Assembly (NCBI GenBank): GCA_033032175.1
Contig: CM065313.1
Coordinates: 12,625,327-12,689,326 of the forward strand
Source: Saturnia japonica
Taxonomy: Eukaryota; Arthropoda; Insecta; Lepidoptera; Saturniidae
Reading direction: 5' to 3'
DNA length: 64,000 nucleotides
Made by a program: the position numbers and the translations under genes. The notes under the pieces are model-generated. The model ran no database searches. It saw nothing but the letters and a program-made list of their open reading frames with translations, and was not told the DNA's origin. Below, piece after piece: positions 13,430 through 27,200 of the stretch (its first letter is position 1; each line of letters opens with the position of its first letter).

Positions 13430-13830
13430 TGATTGAAGGACTCCATTGTTGTAGGAAGAAGAGAAACCTTAGGCCGGGAGATAGTTTCACAGCTTCACAG
13501 TACAGCAAAGATAAGTAGCAAATTTCTTTGTTCGTGCGGAGATGGAGTTTACCGTAAAACTATGGCACCGGAGCTCAGCGCGTGTGGTTGTGTTATGAAA
13601 GATAGAAGAGGGAATTAGCTTGAACAGATATTCAGAACGTTTGCCATGCATGATACAGACGGTGGAACACGATCAGCGAAGTAATGTCCTTCTACAGCTG
13701 AAGCGGCTCGATGAACTTAGTAACGTCTGCCTCATTGACCATGCGGACAGCCCGTCTCTGCAAACTTGTCCAGGGTTTCAAAGAGGTATATTGCGGATTC
13801 GTCCAAAAGAGTCAATCAAAGGGTGATCAG
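13430..13830. repeat. Degraded dispersed repeat, family shared with 4.96 kb
   Basis: Higher GC than the surroundings and two short overlapping open frames that match nothing I recognise. The first 200 bases align with 4960-5165 (see there). Most likely a decayed LINE segment; orientation uncertain. Confidence 0.45.
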
Positions 13831-14727
13831 TACCTATTCCATACAAGGCCGAACATATGTACCTTGTAAAGCAGATACAGCTATTGAAGCCTTTACAAAT
13901 TTAGTACTATGGGGTTTGTCCTTTCTTTGGTTTGGTTTTGATCCTATATCCTTGTTTTGTCCAATAATTTATCAATGTAATGACTCCAAAAATTCAAATG
14001 AATATTTTTCGATGCTTTCCCAATCAGTGGTGGTGGTTTACACTAGTGAATGCCTAGTCAGGGCCTAAACAGAATTAAGTATAATTGATTTCATTCGGAG
14101 TAACGAAACTGCAACCTAAAAGTGACACAACATTGAACAAGTGAGACCAACAGATTTCTACAAATGAGTAATGGTTCAGTTTATGCTTTTTATTACATCG
14201 AGGATAATAAATTCCCTTAACCTTTTATTAATTATTAATGAAATATTAATACAAATAATTATTTGATAATTTTGTAATCATATAATGTAAGGTGGCTAAA
14301 AAGAAGCTATATTAATAAGTTTAATAACACAAGGTGCCGAGACAAAAGAGCTGTGGCAAGCGCTGTTCACGCATATTTAAATAAATAAACACACCTAGAA
14401 CATTGTGAAGCGTATACGCAGCTTACACAAAGAACTAACAACATTCAAGGATGCGGCATAATAAAATAATATATTTAAGTATAGGTGAAAGATTAACCAG
14501 TTATGCAGTTTTGTCGCTATAAATGTTCAAAAAACGGGAAATATTTTTTTAATTATCAAATCGCTTTTTACTTCCTACGTATTATTGTTATTATGTTAGT
14601 TTTTTTCTTTTGTTTCAATGTACTATTGTTTAAACATGTACATATTATATTTATCATTATTCACCAGATATGGTTATTATTTGCAAGTGTTAGTTCATTA
14701 TACGATAAAAAAAATAATAAATAAGGT
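13831..14727. other. Non-coding AT-rich DNA
   Basis: No gene or recognised repeat. Confidence 0.5.
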
Positions 14728-14960
14728 AAAGCTACAAGTGTACACCTCACCTGATTAAACGGTTACCGTAGCAAATGAACGCTTATAAAACCATAAGTAT
14801 CATCACTAGCGCGTTCCGTTCCGACCTTGACATCACATTCTCTAAAAAGCTATAAAGCTAGCTTCTCTAGAAACTATACTCACCGCAGGAACACAAGGTT
14901 ATTTGACAACGATCTTCTGTAGGGTGGAAGTATTTCACTAGTCCGGCTTTCCTAGGTAAA
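14728..14960 (+). repeat. Diverged copy of the 'ggtaagcggctaccgtagc' repeat
   Basis: It aligns with 28405-28615 and 33521-33725. Shared landmarks are 'ggttaccgtagc', 'gaacgctt', 'atcactag-gcgtt', 'acaagg...tttg-c', 'gatcttctgtagggtgga' and 'agtccggc'. It is clearly older than the other two copies, which are duplicates of each other. Confidence 0.75.
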
Positions 14961-16600
14961 GAGATTTCTCTGTGCCCTTTTTTTAATAGTACATAGAAAT
15001 ACTAAAAATGGAATTAACATGTTATTAACAATTAATCGGATACTGCTTGGACTAAATGTATTATTAAAATAGAATATAAGAAAAAAAAATCAATTATTTA
15101 AAAACAAAATATCACATACAAATGCCACATCCGGAAAATGTATTCAATGCACAATTCTTGGAGAAGCGGCCGCGAATATCGTTAGCGGCCGTGAGAATCC
15201 GATACCCCTTCTTACATACACGGACCTGCAAAATATTGCCGCTGTATTATTTTATTTATTGTTTGTTACAATTTATTACTTTATATTGTTTTTCGATTGC
15301 TACATATTGTGTATTAAGGTCGGTCTTCGTATTTCATCGCTTTTGGTATTAATTTAAAATAAGGTAAATTTCGCATTTATAAAATTACGGATAAATATTT
15401 TTTGGTGTTAAATACTATAATTAACGTAGTAGGTACTCGTGATAATGTTTAAAAACTAGAATTCAAATATTTCAATGACTCGTCAAATTTATTAGATACC
15501 TTTTGTCGCTCAAGTAAAATATAATCGTATTTTTTTTATATCGTCTAGATCTCTTGTACAGATATAATTATTAAAAAATAAGAATAAAAGCTATTGGTAA
15601 AATGTTGAGTATCGAATGTAGAGGTTAAACATATTATTTATGAAATCGGAAATAAAAAAAGTAACTTAAAAAATAAATCGACTTTAAAAAAAACTTTTTT
15701 ATTTGTTATTTTTAGTTTTTTTACATGCGTTAGAATTTTACCAAAGTTTTGAGTTGTTTTCCTTTTGACACCACACCCGTAGCTCGTATCAATGAGACAG
15801 CCCGTTACACGTATTAGTCCATATTTCGAAAACTAATGAACCGATTTTGTTGGAACTTATACTGTTCCCCAAGTTAAAATAAATGCAAGCCATTATAAGA
15901 AATGGACCCAATGCCATTAATAGTTTCGGAGAAATACTTGTACAAACATACATACACCGTAAAATTTTACATATTTATTTCGAAGCCCTAATAGATTATC
16001 ACATGTAAAGATATTGCAGTTTCAATAATTTACATATATACGTGTCGAATTGATAACCTCCTCTTTTTGAAGTCGGTTTAAAATATAATTATATTTTTTT
16101 CGTCTACAGATCTATTTATGTAATGATTGGTTCGTTGTGAACGGGCTGTAACAAACGGTGTACCGTTTAATCTTAATAAAATAACTTTCTTTGGTATTTT
16201 GTACATTGTGTTATATACATCTTTATGTATATACTTTACAAAGAGGGCAGAACAATACAAAATATATATTTCATATTTATAATAGAAACTTATACAATTA
16301 GAGACCTTTGGTCCACCATCATATTCTATCGATTGAACAGATTGATTATAATCACGATTTTGAATTAAAATTGATATTAAGACTATTTAGATTTTTAGTT
16401 AATCTGGTTTTCATATTATTCAATATATTGGTATTTTTTATATTAGCTAAAAAATAAACCACCTACCACTACACGTTAGAAACACAGTGACTTACTTAAA
16501 ATCTACAAATATTCGTGATACGATGACAAAGATCATACGGCATAATTTATTTTGATGGAATTATCAAAGGTACTTAACAACGAAGAAGAAATAAAATTAA
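14961..16600. other. Non-coding AT-rich DNA with repeat remnant
   Basis: No gene. The stretch 15790-16078 ('ttcgaaaactaatgaaccga' and later 'gaagtcggttta') looks like a decayed copy of a common lepidopteran repeat, but I have no second copy in the window to confirm it. Confidence 0.45.
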
Positions 16601-16750
16601 TACAAAAAGAAACATTTTTAAGAACAAACTTTTATTTAAAGCACTAAAAAATGAAAAATTACTTTAAATTAAATCAAACCCATCAATTTATTACATTACA
16701 AAATTTATATGATATAAAAGCTTGTCGCGAGATTTACTTGCGTTAAATGT
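16601..16750. repeat. Left arm of a long inverted repeat enclosing a mariner
   Basis: The arm 'acatttttaagaaca' ... 'aaatcaaacccatcaattta' ... 'aagcttgtcgcgagatttact' is matched in reverse complement by 18063-18190. The central 30 bases or so are nearly perfect. It forms one end of a foldback- or MITE-like element of about 370 bp (excluding the mariner) into which the mariner was inserted. Confidence 0.75.
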
Positions 16751-16759
16751 ATTTACCTA

Positions 16760-17981
16760 ATAGGTCGTGGAAAAAGTTTCTTCACATTTTTATATGAACT
16801 CAACATTTTTTTAAAGTTTATTTACATTTATTTACAGTATATAGATATACCGTTTTATTTGATGACTTTCTGCCATTTTGTAGGTGGAGACATGATCCCG
16901 TTTTTGTAGAAACTTTGGGACTTCAGATCAAATAAACATGACAAATAGTTTTGCCAGTCCTCTCTTAATGTTAACCTTACAGAACCTAAAGAATTCTGAA
17001 GAGAACGAAACAGGTGAAAATCTAAAGGTGCAAGGTCAGGGCTATATGGTGGATGCACTAACACCTCCCAGCCAAACTCTCTTAATTTTTTCTGAGTGGC
17101 TAAACATGTGTGTTGTCTATCGTTATCGTGATGAAAGACCGCACCCTTCCTGTTGATCAATTTCGGCTGCTTTCTCTCAACTGCTTCCTTTAATCTCATC
17201 AGTTGTTGGCAGCAGAGATACGAATCGATGGTTTTACCAGGCGGTAAAAGTTCATAATGAACAATGCCTTCCAGTCCTATCATACACACAGCATCACCTT
17301 ATTTCAAGGTTTAATTACAGTCTTTGAAGCCTGGCCGACCTTTTTCGCACGTTCTTATCGTACGTGATCCACTTTCATCGCCAGTTATCAATCTCTTCAA
17401 AAACGGCTCGGTTTCATTACGTCTCAATAATGAATCGCAAATGAGTACACGGTTCATTAGGTTTCTTTCAGTGAACTCGTGTGGCTCCCAAATATCGAGC
17501 TTTTTGGTATAGCCAACTTTCTTCAAATGGGTTAGACCTGCTTTGTGGTCAATTTCCAGTTCATCAACTACATCGTAACTACTGATGTGCCGATCTTGCT
17601 CCACTTTTTCAAAACTGGCGTCCATTTTATTCGCAACAGGGCGACCAGAGCGAGGTGCATGGACTGAAAACGTTTGAACCAACTTTGTGCTACTCTTACT
17701 GACACTGCATTAGGTCCATTAACATCATAAATTTTTTTCGCTGCTTGACTTGCATTTTTGCCTTTTTTGTAATAATGTTTTAAAATGTATGGAACTTCTT
17801 CATTAGAGTCACTCATTTTTATATAAAGAAAAACAAATGAAAAATAGCGGTAAACAACTTTTTTTTATGTAAATTTTTTAATGTTACAAAAAACCGCCAG
17901 ATGCAAATAGTACAACCAATAAAATTTGATGAGAAGTTTATAACTAGGTTATGCCAAAACACTTTTTCCCCGACCAAATAT
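16760..17981 (-). mobile_element. mariner (DD34D) transposon, decayed
   Basis: Ends share 'GGTCGTGGAAAAAGT' (from 16763) and, in reverse complement, 'GGTCGGGGAAAAAGT' (from 17975). Both are preceded by TA-containing sequence as expected for TA-target mariners. Length is about 1.22 kb, normal for the family. It encodes one broken transposase on the minus strand. The terminal inverted repeats are only partly conserved beyond the first ~20 bases, consistent with an old copy. Confidence 0.9.
16855..17816 (-). pseudogene. mariner transposase pseudogene
   Basis: The gene would encode a cut-and-paste transposase binding the element's inverted repeats. It is read from 17816 downward. An N-terminal helix-turn-helix region runs to about 17650 ('HYYKKGKNASQAAKKIYDV'). 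After a frameshift come the conserved linker-type motif 'WEPHEFTERN' and the first catalytic Asp in 'TGDES'. After a second frameshift near 17290-17310, where a short stretch is also missing or scrambled, follow 'YELLPPGKTIDS', the second Asp in 'FHHDND' and 'HPPYSPDLAPLDFH' with the third Asp. Spacing between the last two Asp residues is 34, the DD34D signature of mariner. At least two frameshifts make it non-functional as read. Subfamily is not assigned. Confidence 0.9.
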
Positions 17982-18062
17982 TTTATAAAATACATACTTT
18001 TTTCTTAGATTTACTTTATGTCTAGATCAAGTTAAATAATTATTGTATTCTTGTTTATCTAC

Positions 18063-18190
18063 ATGAGTTAATTGCACGACACGCTTAATATCTTATAAAT
18101 TATGCAATGTAATAAATTGATGGGTTTGATTTCATTTAAAGCTTTCTTTATCTTAAAATAGAATCATGTTCTTAAAAATGTTTTTTTACT
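18063..18190. repeat. Right arm of the long inverted repeat
   Basis: Reverse complement of 16601-16750, with 'taaattgatgggtttgattt' as the best conserved block and 'tgttcttaaaaatgt' at the outer end. It lies about 80 bases outside the mariner's right end. Confidence 0.75.
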
Positions 18191-18204
18191 ATACCTACAT
18201 TTTT

Positions 18205-18300
18205 TTGCTATTGTTTTCAGCAAACCCTTTAATTTGACATCCATATCACGGGAGTGCACAGGAAATAACAAGTCCACCATCTTCATATCCAATTAATATA
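18205..18300 (+). repeat. Partial copy of the 1.8/18.6 kb dispersed repeat
   Basis: Contains 'caaaccctttaatttgacat', 'ccatatcacgggagtgcaca' and 'agtccacca', matching the start of 18610-18835 only. Confidence 0.6.
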
Positions 18301-18609
18301 TGTACCATTTGTAAGTATAACATAAAGACAATAGAAGTGTGTCTTCCCAATGCGCAGTTTATGCAAAGACTTTTGAAGAATAATTTTTGTTTGTGTTAAT
18401 TTTTGTTTCTCTTTGTGGCTGACTCTCTTTCTTTCTTTGTTTATATTTATCTTTTCTATATGTGTAAACTTATAATTGGCCTTCTATTTTTATTATTTTT
18501 ACTACTCTTTCTATTAGCTGTAAGTAATCCTAACAATGTAAAATAAATAAATAAATATATCCTGAGCCGTCCGCCAAATTGGATTTAGAGTGAAGGCATT
18601 TTAATTTTC

Positions 18610-18835
18610 GTATCCTTCACAGCAAACCCTATCATTTGATACCCATATCATGGGAGTGCACACTAGATAAACTAGTCCGCCATATTGGGTCGTCCGTCCA
18701 CCTTATTATTACATTAAAAATAACGTCACTTAGCTACCCATGCATTGTCATGCAAAATTTCATGTCAATCAGATGAGAACAACTGCTTTAAAATTAAGTT
18801 ACAAGATTTGTCCCGAACATACATAGGTACATACA
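18610..18835 (+). repeat. Dispersed repeat, fullest copy of the 1.8 kb family
   Basis: Runs from 'aaaccctatcatttgatac' through 'atgggagtgcaca', 'gtccgccatatt', 'acgtcacttagctaccc' and 'catgtcaatcaga' to 'caagatttgtcc'. Non-coding. Confidence 0.7.
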
Positions 18836-21278
18836 AAAATTGCAAGTTAAATAATGGCTGATAAAAATTAATTAGCTCTTTAAATAAGATTTAAATTCGT
18901 AATTTTTAGGTAGTTTTGAACATGACATCTGACAAACTGACATCCATAAATATGTAACAGTGATAAAACTTTCTCAGTAGATTTAAAAAACATGTAAACG
19001 CATAAATACTGTTCTTTTGAGCAAAAAGTAAATATTACGGTAGCTGTTCCGGTTGAAATATTATGTCTATTATTATCTAAGATTATAAGCAACTTTCACG
19101 AACTACGTAATTTTTATGTTAAGATAAACTTCTATTATAGTACTTCAAACTAAATTAATCTTTATCAATGGGTGCTCACTCGGCAAAGTGACTATGTTTT
19201 TTCTCGATGTCACTTTAAAACGAATTTTCCTGACTAAAGCTTCTCGATTTTTTTATGATAAGATATGTAGTAAGTACATTTTTATGTACAGAGAATTTAT
19301 TTTTTACAATAATGTTAAATTATATTTTCAGAATAACGAAATAGAAATATTTAACTCAATAAATTCGGTTAGTAATTTTTAATAACCTATATTTACGTCA
19401 AAATAAAAAGAAAGTTCTAATTTTGAACGAAACCTTGGACGACAGGTTACACGGAAACTTGAATTTTATAAATTACTGTCTGGTGCTGCAGACTTCTTCT
19501 GCACTTTCCCGTAGTTCATTACTCGACTAAAGCACACCTAATATCAAAACCTTCGCTATAAAAAAACATAAATGAGTCTAAGCTTTCGATGAAAAAGAAT
19601 ATCGTATAAAAGCACATTACTGTGGTAGGCAAACTGAAAATCTTTCGTCAAACACTTATAAATATAAACGCTAAATTAAAAAAAAAATCTACTAACTTTC
19701 ATGATGATTGGTCAAACAACGTTGGAGTTTACCAATCTCTTATATATCTCAACATCCATGTTTATATACATTAGAGAATTCAAAATGACCAACTATAATA
19801 TACATTGGGCTGTAACTTGGCTTCGGTGCCAAGCTTGTTTACATACTGTTTCTTAATATCGACGTTAGCTATGTCCGAGTTTATAAATATGTAGAATTCT
19901 CGAATTGAAGTTATAATAAAAATGTCCGGACTTATCACGAACTCAGTAGTGATTGAAAACATCGGGACGAAATTCACACGGGACGTAACTTTACAATAGG
20001 TACGAATGTCGATAACCCATGTCAATTTATATTTTGGGCACGATATAAGGGTACAAAGTGATCGTTTCCATTATTTAAATCTTGTATTGACCATTGTCAT
20101 ATATTATTACTTTACTACTTTCTGTATAATTTTAAAAGTGAAACAAATTAAATTTTATAAGTTTCTTTAAAAGTTACGATGATAAATTATTGTTAGGTCA
20201 AGGACCTTAAACAGACTTAAATATATTTCGTTAAAAACGCTCGGACGAAAAATGTGTTTGATGTGTAATTGTTTCCGTGAATCGATTCCCACTCATCTCA
20301 CCATATTCTTAAATTTGAATAAATATACTTACATATAGTAAATAATTATTTTGAATAATTTTCCATATTCTGCTAAATAATGTCTCACAGAAATTACATG
20401 TACATTTATTTATTTTTATATTTAAATAATCTAAACACAATTAAACATCAGAAACTGCTCAAATAAATAGTAAATGCATTATTACAATTATTACTTATAT
20501 AATTATAAAAGTGAGCGTAAAAATTATAAAGTGGCCTCTATAATCGTGTGTCCTATATTATACAAAGAAGAATCTCGACGACCATTGTCACGGGCATTGC
20601 ACCAAGGCTATCTCGTATGGTAACGATTACGCGAATAATTTTTCCTTCTTCCTATAGTTTGAGCGGAACAGCCTTGCGTTGTGCGCATCGCACCAGAGGT
20701 CGCCACCTAAATAAACGTACTTTTTGAAGTTCTCGTCTTGTCATTTAAAAATAAAAATATTTTACACATTTTTAACTGGTGACGCCTTTTACCAAGTTTA
20801 AAATTAAATCAAGTAAAACTTTATAACTGAGTATCTATTCGTTTCATCGAACAACGGTACTTGGGGCTCGTTGCTTGTTTAGCGTAGTGAAATCCACCGC
20901 ATTTACGTCCTATACAAATAGTGGGACATATTACACACTTTCTTATTTCTCCGACTTCACAAGGTAATCTAGTAATAGGTAATCTTAGGGACTCTCTCTT
21001 TAACGTACGGTGAAAGTGAATTGCATAAGGGCCCAGATTTATACCGCAAATCACAGAATCTATGTGTTCTATCTACAAAGTGGATTTTTGATTGCGATAA
21101 ATTAATTATTTAGATTTGGCTCACATTGTATGTGTGTTATACTTATTTGTGTTAGTACTATATTTAAATGAAGTGAATCAAGCGTGGGAAACTGTTTAGT
21201 GGGTGTATTTACTAGAATTTTTCAGTTATAATTCTTTATGGAAAAACGATTAGAATGCAGTTTTACAAATTACAACAA
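18836..21278. other. Non-coding AT-rich DNA
   Basis: No gene I can support. A Cys-rich 77-residue open frame on the minus strand at 20821-21054 has no recognised domain, signal peptide or splice context. 20580-20720 is somewhat GC-richer. Confidence 0.5.
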
Positions 21279-24200
21279 AAAATCTAAATAAATGACAGTC
21301 GTTGCTTCCTAAGCCTCTTGTCTTAGTGTGGTGAAGATAGTCACACTTAATATTATTTGCCAGGAAAGGTTCCAGTAGACATTTCGAATAATACTAGTGA
21401 GAATAGTGCTGTTGACTAGTCTGCTGGTCAGTCTTATATAAATAACAGTCGTTGCATTCTAAGCCTCTTGTATTATTGTGGTGAAGATAGTCACACTCAA
21501 TATTATTCGCCAGTATAGAATGTGGTGGAAATTTCAAATTATACTAGTGAGAATAGTGCTGCTGACTAATCTGATAGTCAGTCTTATATAAATGATAGTC
21601 GTTGCATTCTAAGCCTTTTGTATTATTGTGGTGAAGATAGTCACACTCAATATTATTCGCCAGTATAGAATGTGGTGGAAATTTCAAATTATACTAGTGA
21701 GAATAGTGCTGCTGACTAATCTGATAGTCAGTCTTATATAAATGATAGTCGTTGCATTCTAAGCCTTTTGTATTATTGTGGTGAAGATAGTCACACTCAA
21801 TATTATTCGCCAGTATAGAATGTGGTGGAAATTTCAAATTATACTAGTGAGAATAGTGCTGCTGACTAATCTGATAGTCAGTCTTATATAAATGATAGTC
21901 GTTGCATTCTAAGCCTTTTGTATTATTGTGGTGAAGATAGTCACACTCAATATTATTCGCCAGTATAGAATGTGGTGGAAATTTCAAATTATACTAGTGA
22001 GAATAGTGCTGCTGACTAATCTGATAGTCAGTTTTATATAAATGAAAGTCGTTGCATTCTAAGCCTTTTGTATTATTGTGGTGAAGATAGTCACACTCAA
22101 TATTATTCGCCAGTATAGAATGTGGTGGAAATTTCAAATTATACTAGTGAGAATAGTGCTGCTGACTAATCTGATAGTCAGTTTTATATAAATGAAAGTC
22201 GTTGCATTCTAAGCCTTTTGTATTATTGTGGTGAAGATAGTCACACTCAATATTATTCGCCAGTATAGAATGTGGTGGAAATTTCAAATTATACTAGTGA
22301 GAATAGTGCTGCTGACTAATCTGATAGTCAGTTTTATATAAATGAAAGTCGTTGCATTCTAAGCCTTTTGTATTATTGTGGTGAAGATAGTCACACTCAA
22401 TATTATTCGCCAGTATAGAATGTGGTGGAAATTTCAAATTATACTAGTGAGAATAGTGCTGCTGACTAATCTGATAGTCAGTCTTATATAAATGATAGTC
22501 GTTGCTTCCTAAGCCTCTTGTCTTAGTGTGGTGAAGATAGTCACACTTAATATTATTTGTCAGGAAAGGTTCCAGTAGACATTTCGAATAATACTAGTGA
22601 GAATAGTGCTGTTGACTAGTCTGCTGGTCAGTCTTATATAAATAACAGTCGTTGCATTCTAAGCCTCTTGTATTATTGTGGTGAAGATAGTCACACTCAA
22701 TATTATTCGCCAGTATAGAATGTGGTGGAAATTTCAAATTATACTAGTGAGAATAGTGCTGCTGACTAATCTGATAGTCAGTCTTATATAAATGATAGTC
22801 GTTGCATTCTAAGCCTTTTGTATTATTGTGGTGAAGATAGTCACACTCAATATTATTCGCCAGTATAGAATGTGGTGGAAATTTCAAATTATACTAGTGA
22901 GAATAGTGCTGCTGACTAATCTGATAGTCAGTCTTATATAAATGATAGTCGTTGCATTCTAAGCCTTTTGTATTATTGTGGTGAAGATAGTCACACTCAA
23001 TATTATTCGCCAGTATAGAATGTGGTGGAAATTTCAAATTATACTAGTGAGAATAGTGCTGCTGACTAATCTGATAGTCAGTTTATATAAATGAAAGTCG
23101 TTGCATTCTAAGCCTTTTGTATTATTGTGGTGAAGATAGTCACACTCAATATTATTCGCCAGTATAGAATGTGGTGGAAATTTCAAATTATACTAGTGAG
23201 AATAGTGCTGCTGACTAATCTGATAGTCAGTCTTATATAAATGATAGTCGTTGCATTCTAAGCCTTTTGTATTATTGTGGTGAAGATAGTCACACTCAAT
23301 ATTATTCGCCAGTATAGAATGTGGTGGAAATTTCAAATTATACTAGTGAGAATAGTGCTGCTGACTAATCTGATAGTCAGTTTTATATAAATGAAAGTCG
23401 TTGCATTCTAAGCCTTTTGTATTATTGTGGTGAAGATAGTCACACTCAATATTATTCGCCAGTATAGAATGTGGTGGAAATTTCAAATTATACTAGTGAG
23501 AATAGTGCTGCTGACTAATCTGATAGTCAGTTTTATATAAATGAAAGTCGTTGCATTCTAAGCCTTTTGTATTATTGTGGTGAAGATAGTCACACTCAAT
23601 ATTATTCGCCAGTATAGAATGTGGTGGAAATTTCAAATTATACTAGTGAGAATAGTGCTGCTGACTAATCTGATAGTCAGTCTTTATATAAATGAAAGTC
23701 GTTGCATTCTAAGCCTTTTGTATTATTGTGGTGAAGATAGTCACACTCAATATTATTCGCCAGTATAGAATGTGGTGGAAATTTCAAATTATACTAGTGA
23801 GAATAGTGCTGCTGACTAATCTGATAGTCAGTCTTATATAAATGATAGTCGTTGCATTCTAAGCCTTTTGTATTATTGTGGTGAAGATAGTCACACTCAA
23901 TATTATTCGCCAGTATAGAATGTGGTGGAAATTTCAAATTATACTAGTGAGAATAGTGCTGCTGACTAATCTGATAGTCAGTTTTATATAAATGACAGTC
24001 GTTGCTTCCTAAGCCTCTTGTCTTAGTGTGGTGAAGATAGTCACACTTAATATTATTTGTCAGGAAAGGTTCCAGTAGACATTTCGAATAATACTAGTGA
24101 GAATAGTGCTGTTGACTAGTCTGCTGGTCAGTCTTATATAAATAACAGTCGTTGCATTCTAAGCCTCTTGTATTATTGTGGTGAAGATAGTCACACTCAA

Positions 24201-27200
24201 TATTATTCGCCAGTATAGAATGTGGTGGAAATTTCAAATTATACTAGTGAGAATAGTGCTGCTGACTAATCTGATAGTCAGTCTTATATAAATGATAGTC
24301 GTTGCATTCTAAGCCTTTTGTATTATTGTGGTGAAGATAGTCACACTCAATATTATTCGCCAGTATAGAATGTGGTGGAAATTTCAAATTATACTAGTGA
24401 GAATAGTGCTGCTGACTAATCTGATAGTCAGTCTTATATAAATGATAGTCGTTGCATTCTAAGCCTTTTGTATTATTGTGGCGAAGATAGTCACACTCAA
24501 TATTATTCGCCAGTATAGAATGTGGTGGAAATTTCAAATTATACTAGTGAGAATAGTGCTGCTGACTAATCTGCTAGTCAGTCTTATATAAATGATAGTC
24601 GTTGCATTCTAAGCCTTTTGTATTATTGTGGTGAAGATAGTCACACTCAATATTATTCGCCAGTATAGAATGTGGTGGAATTTTCAACTTATACTAGTGA
24701 GAATAGTGCTGCTGACTAATCTGATAGTCAGTCTTATATAAATGATAGTCGTTGCATTCTAAGCCTTTTGTATTATTGTGGTGAAGATAGTCACACTCAA
24801 TATTATTCGCCAGTATAGAATGTGGTGGAAATTTCAAATTATACTAGTGAGAATAGTGCTGCTGACTAATCTGATAGTCAGTCTTATATAAATGATAGTC
24901 GTTGCATTCTAAGCCTTTTGTATTATTGTGGTGAAGATAGTCACACTCAATATTATTCGCCAGTATAGAAGTGGTGGAAATTTCAAATTATACTAGTGAG
25001 AATAGTGCTGCTGACTAATCTGATAGTCAGTCTTATATAAATGATAGTCGTTGCATTTTAAGCCTTTTGTATTATTGTGGTGAAGATAGTCACACTCAAT
25101 ATTATTCGCCAGTATAGAATGTGGTGGAAATTTCAAATTATACTAGTGAGAATAGTGCTGCTGACTAATCTGCTAGTCAGTCTTATATAAATGATAGTCG
25201 TTGCATTCTAAGCCTTTTGTATTATTGTGGTGAAGATAGTCACACTCAATATTATTCGCCAGTATAGAATGTGGTGGAAATTTCAAATTATACTAGTGAG
25301 AATAGTGCTGCTGACTAATCTGATAGTCAGTCTTATATAAATGATAGTCGTTGCATTCTAAGCCTTTTGTATTATTGTGGTGAAGATAGTCACACTCAAT
25401 ATTATTCGCCAGTATAGAATGTGGTGGAAATTTCAAATTATACTAGTGAGAATAGTGCTGCTGACTAATCTGATAGTCAGTTTTATATAAATGAAATCGT
25501 TGCATTCTAAGCCTTTTGTATTATTGTGGTGAAGATAGTCACACTCAATATTATTCGCCAGTATAGAATGTGGTGGAAATTTCAAATTATACTAGTGAGA
25601 ATAGTGCTGCTGACTAATCTGATAGTCAGTCTTATATAAATGATAGTCGTTGCATTCTAAGCCTTTTGTATTATTGTGGTGAAGATAGTCACACTCAATA
25701 TTATTCGCCAGTATAGAATGTGGTGGAAATTTCAAATTATACTAGTGAGAATAGTGCTGCTGACTAATCTGATAGTCAGTCTTATATAAATGATAGTCGT
25801 TGCATTTTAAGCCTTTTGTATTATTGTGGTGAAGATAGTCACACTCAATATTATTCGCCAGTATAGAATGCGGTGGAAATTTCAAATTATACTAGTGAGA
25901 ATAGTGCTGCTGACTAATCTGCTAGTCAGTCTTATATAAATGATAGTCGTTGCATTCTAAGCCTTTTGTATTATTGTGGTGAAGATAGTCACACTCAATA
26001 TTATTCGCCAGTATAGAATGTGGTGGAAATTTCAAATTATACTAGTGAGAATAGTGCTGCTGACTAATCTGATAGTCAGTCTTATATAATTGATAGTCGT
26101 TGCATTCTAAGCCTTTTGTATTATTGTGGTGAAGATAGTCACACTCAATATTATTCGCCAGTATAGAATGTGGTGGAAATTTCAAATTATACTAGTGAGA
26201 ATAGTGCTGCTGACTAATCTGATAGTCAGTCTTATATAAATGATAGTCGTTGCATTCTAAGCCTTTTGTATTATTGTGGTGAAGATAGTCACACTCAATA
26301 TTATTCGCCAGTATAGAATGTGGTGGAAATTTCAAATTATACTAGTGAGAATAGTGCTGCTGACTAATCTGATAGTCAGTCTTATATAAATGATAGTCGT
26401 TGCATTTTAAGCCTTTTGTATTATTGTGGTGAAGATAGTCACACTCAATATTATTCGCCAGTATAGAATGTGGTGGAAATTTCAAATTATACTAGTGAGA
26501 ATAGTGCTGCTGACTAATCTGCTAGTCAGTCTTATATAAATGATAGTCGTTGCATTCTAAGCCTTTTTTATTATTGTGGTGAAGATAGTCACACTCAATA
26601 TTATTCGCCAGTATAGAATGTGGTGGAAATTTCAAATTATACTAGTGAGAATAGTGCTGCTGACTAATCTGATAGTCAGTCTTATATAAATGATAGTCGT
26701 TGCATTTTAAGCCTTTTTTATTATTGTGGTGAAGATAGTCACACTCAATATTATTCGCCAGTATAGAATGTGGTGGAAATTTCAAATTATACTAATGAGA
26801 ATAGTGCTGCTGACTAATCTGATAGTCAGTCTTATATAAATGAAAGTCGTTGCATTCTAAGCCTTTTGTATTATTGTGGTGAAGATAGTCACACTCAATA
26901 TTATTCGCCAGTATAGAATGTGGTGGAAATTTCAAATTATACTAGTGAGAATAGTGCTGCTGACTAATCTGATAGTCAGTCTTATATAAATGATAGTCGT
27001 TGCATTCTAAGCCTTTTGTATTATTGTGGTGAAGATAGTCACACTCAATATTATTCGCCAGTATAGAATGTGGTGGAAATTTAAATTATACTAGTGAGAA
27101 TAGTGCTGCTGACTAATCTGATAGTCAGTCTTATATAAATGATAGTCGTTGCATTCTAAGCCTTTTGTATTATTGTGGTGAAGATAGTCACACTCAATAT

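Noticed and set aside
20821..21054. Cys-rich 77-residue minus-strand frame
   Set aside because: It has seven Cys residues but no recognised zinc-finger spacing, signal peptide or exon structure. Chance is likelier.
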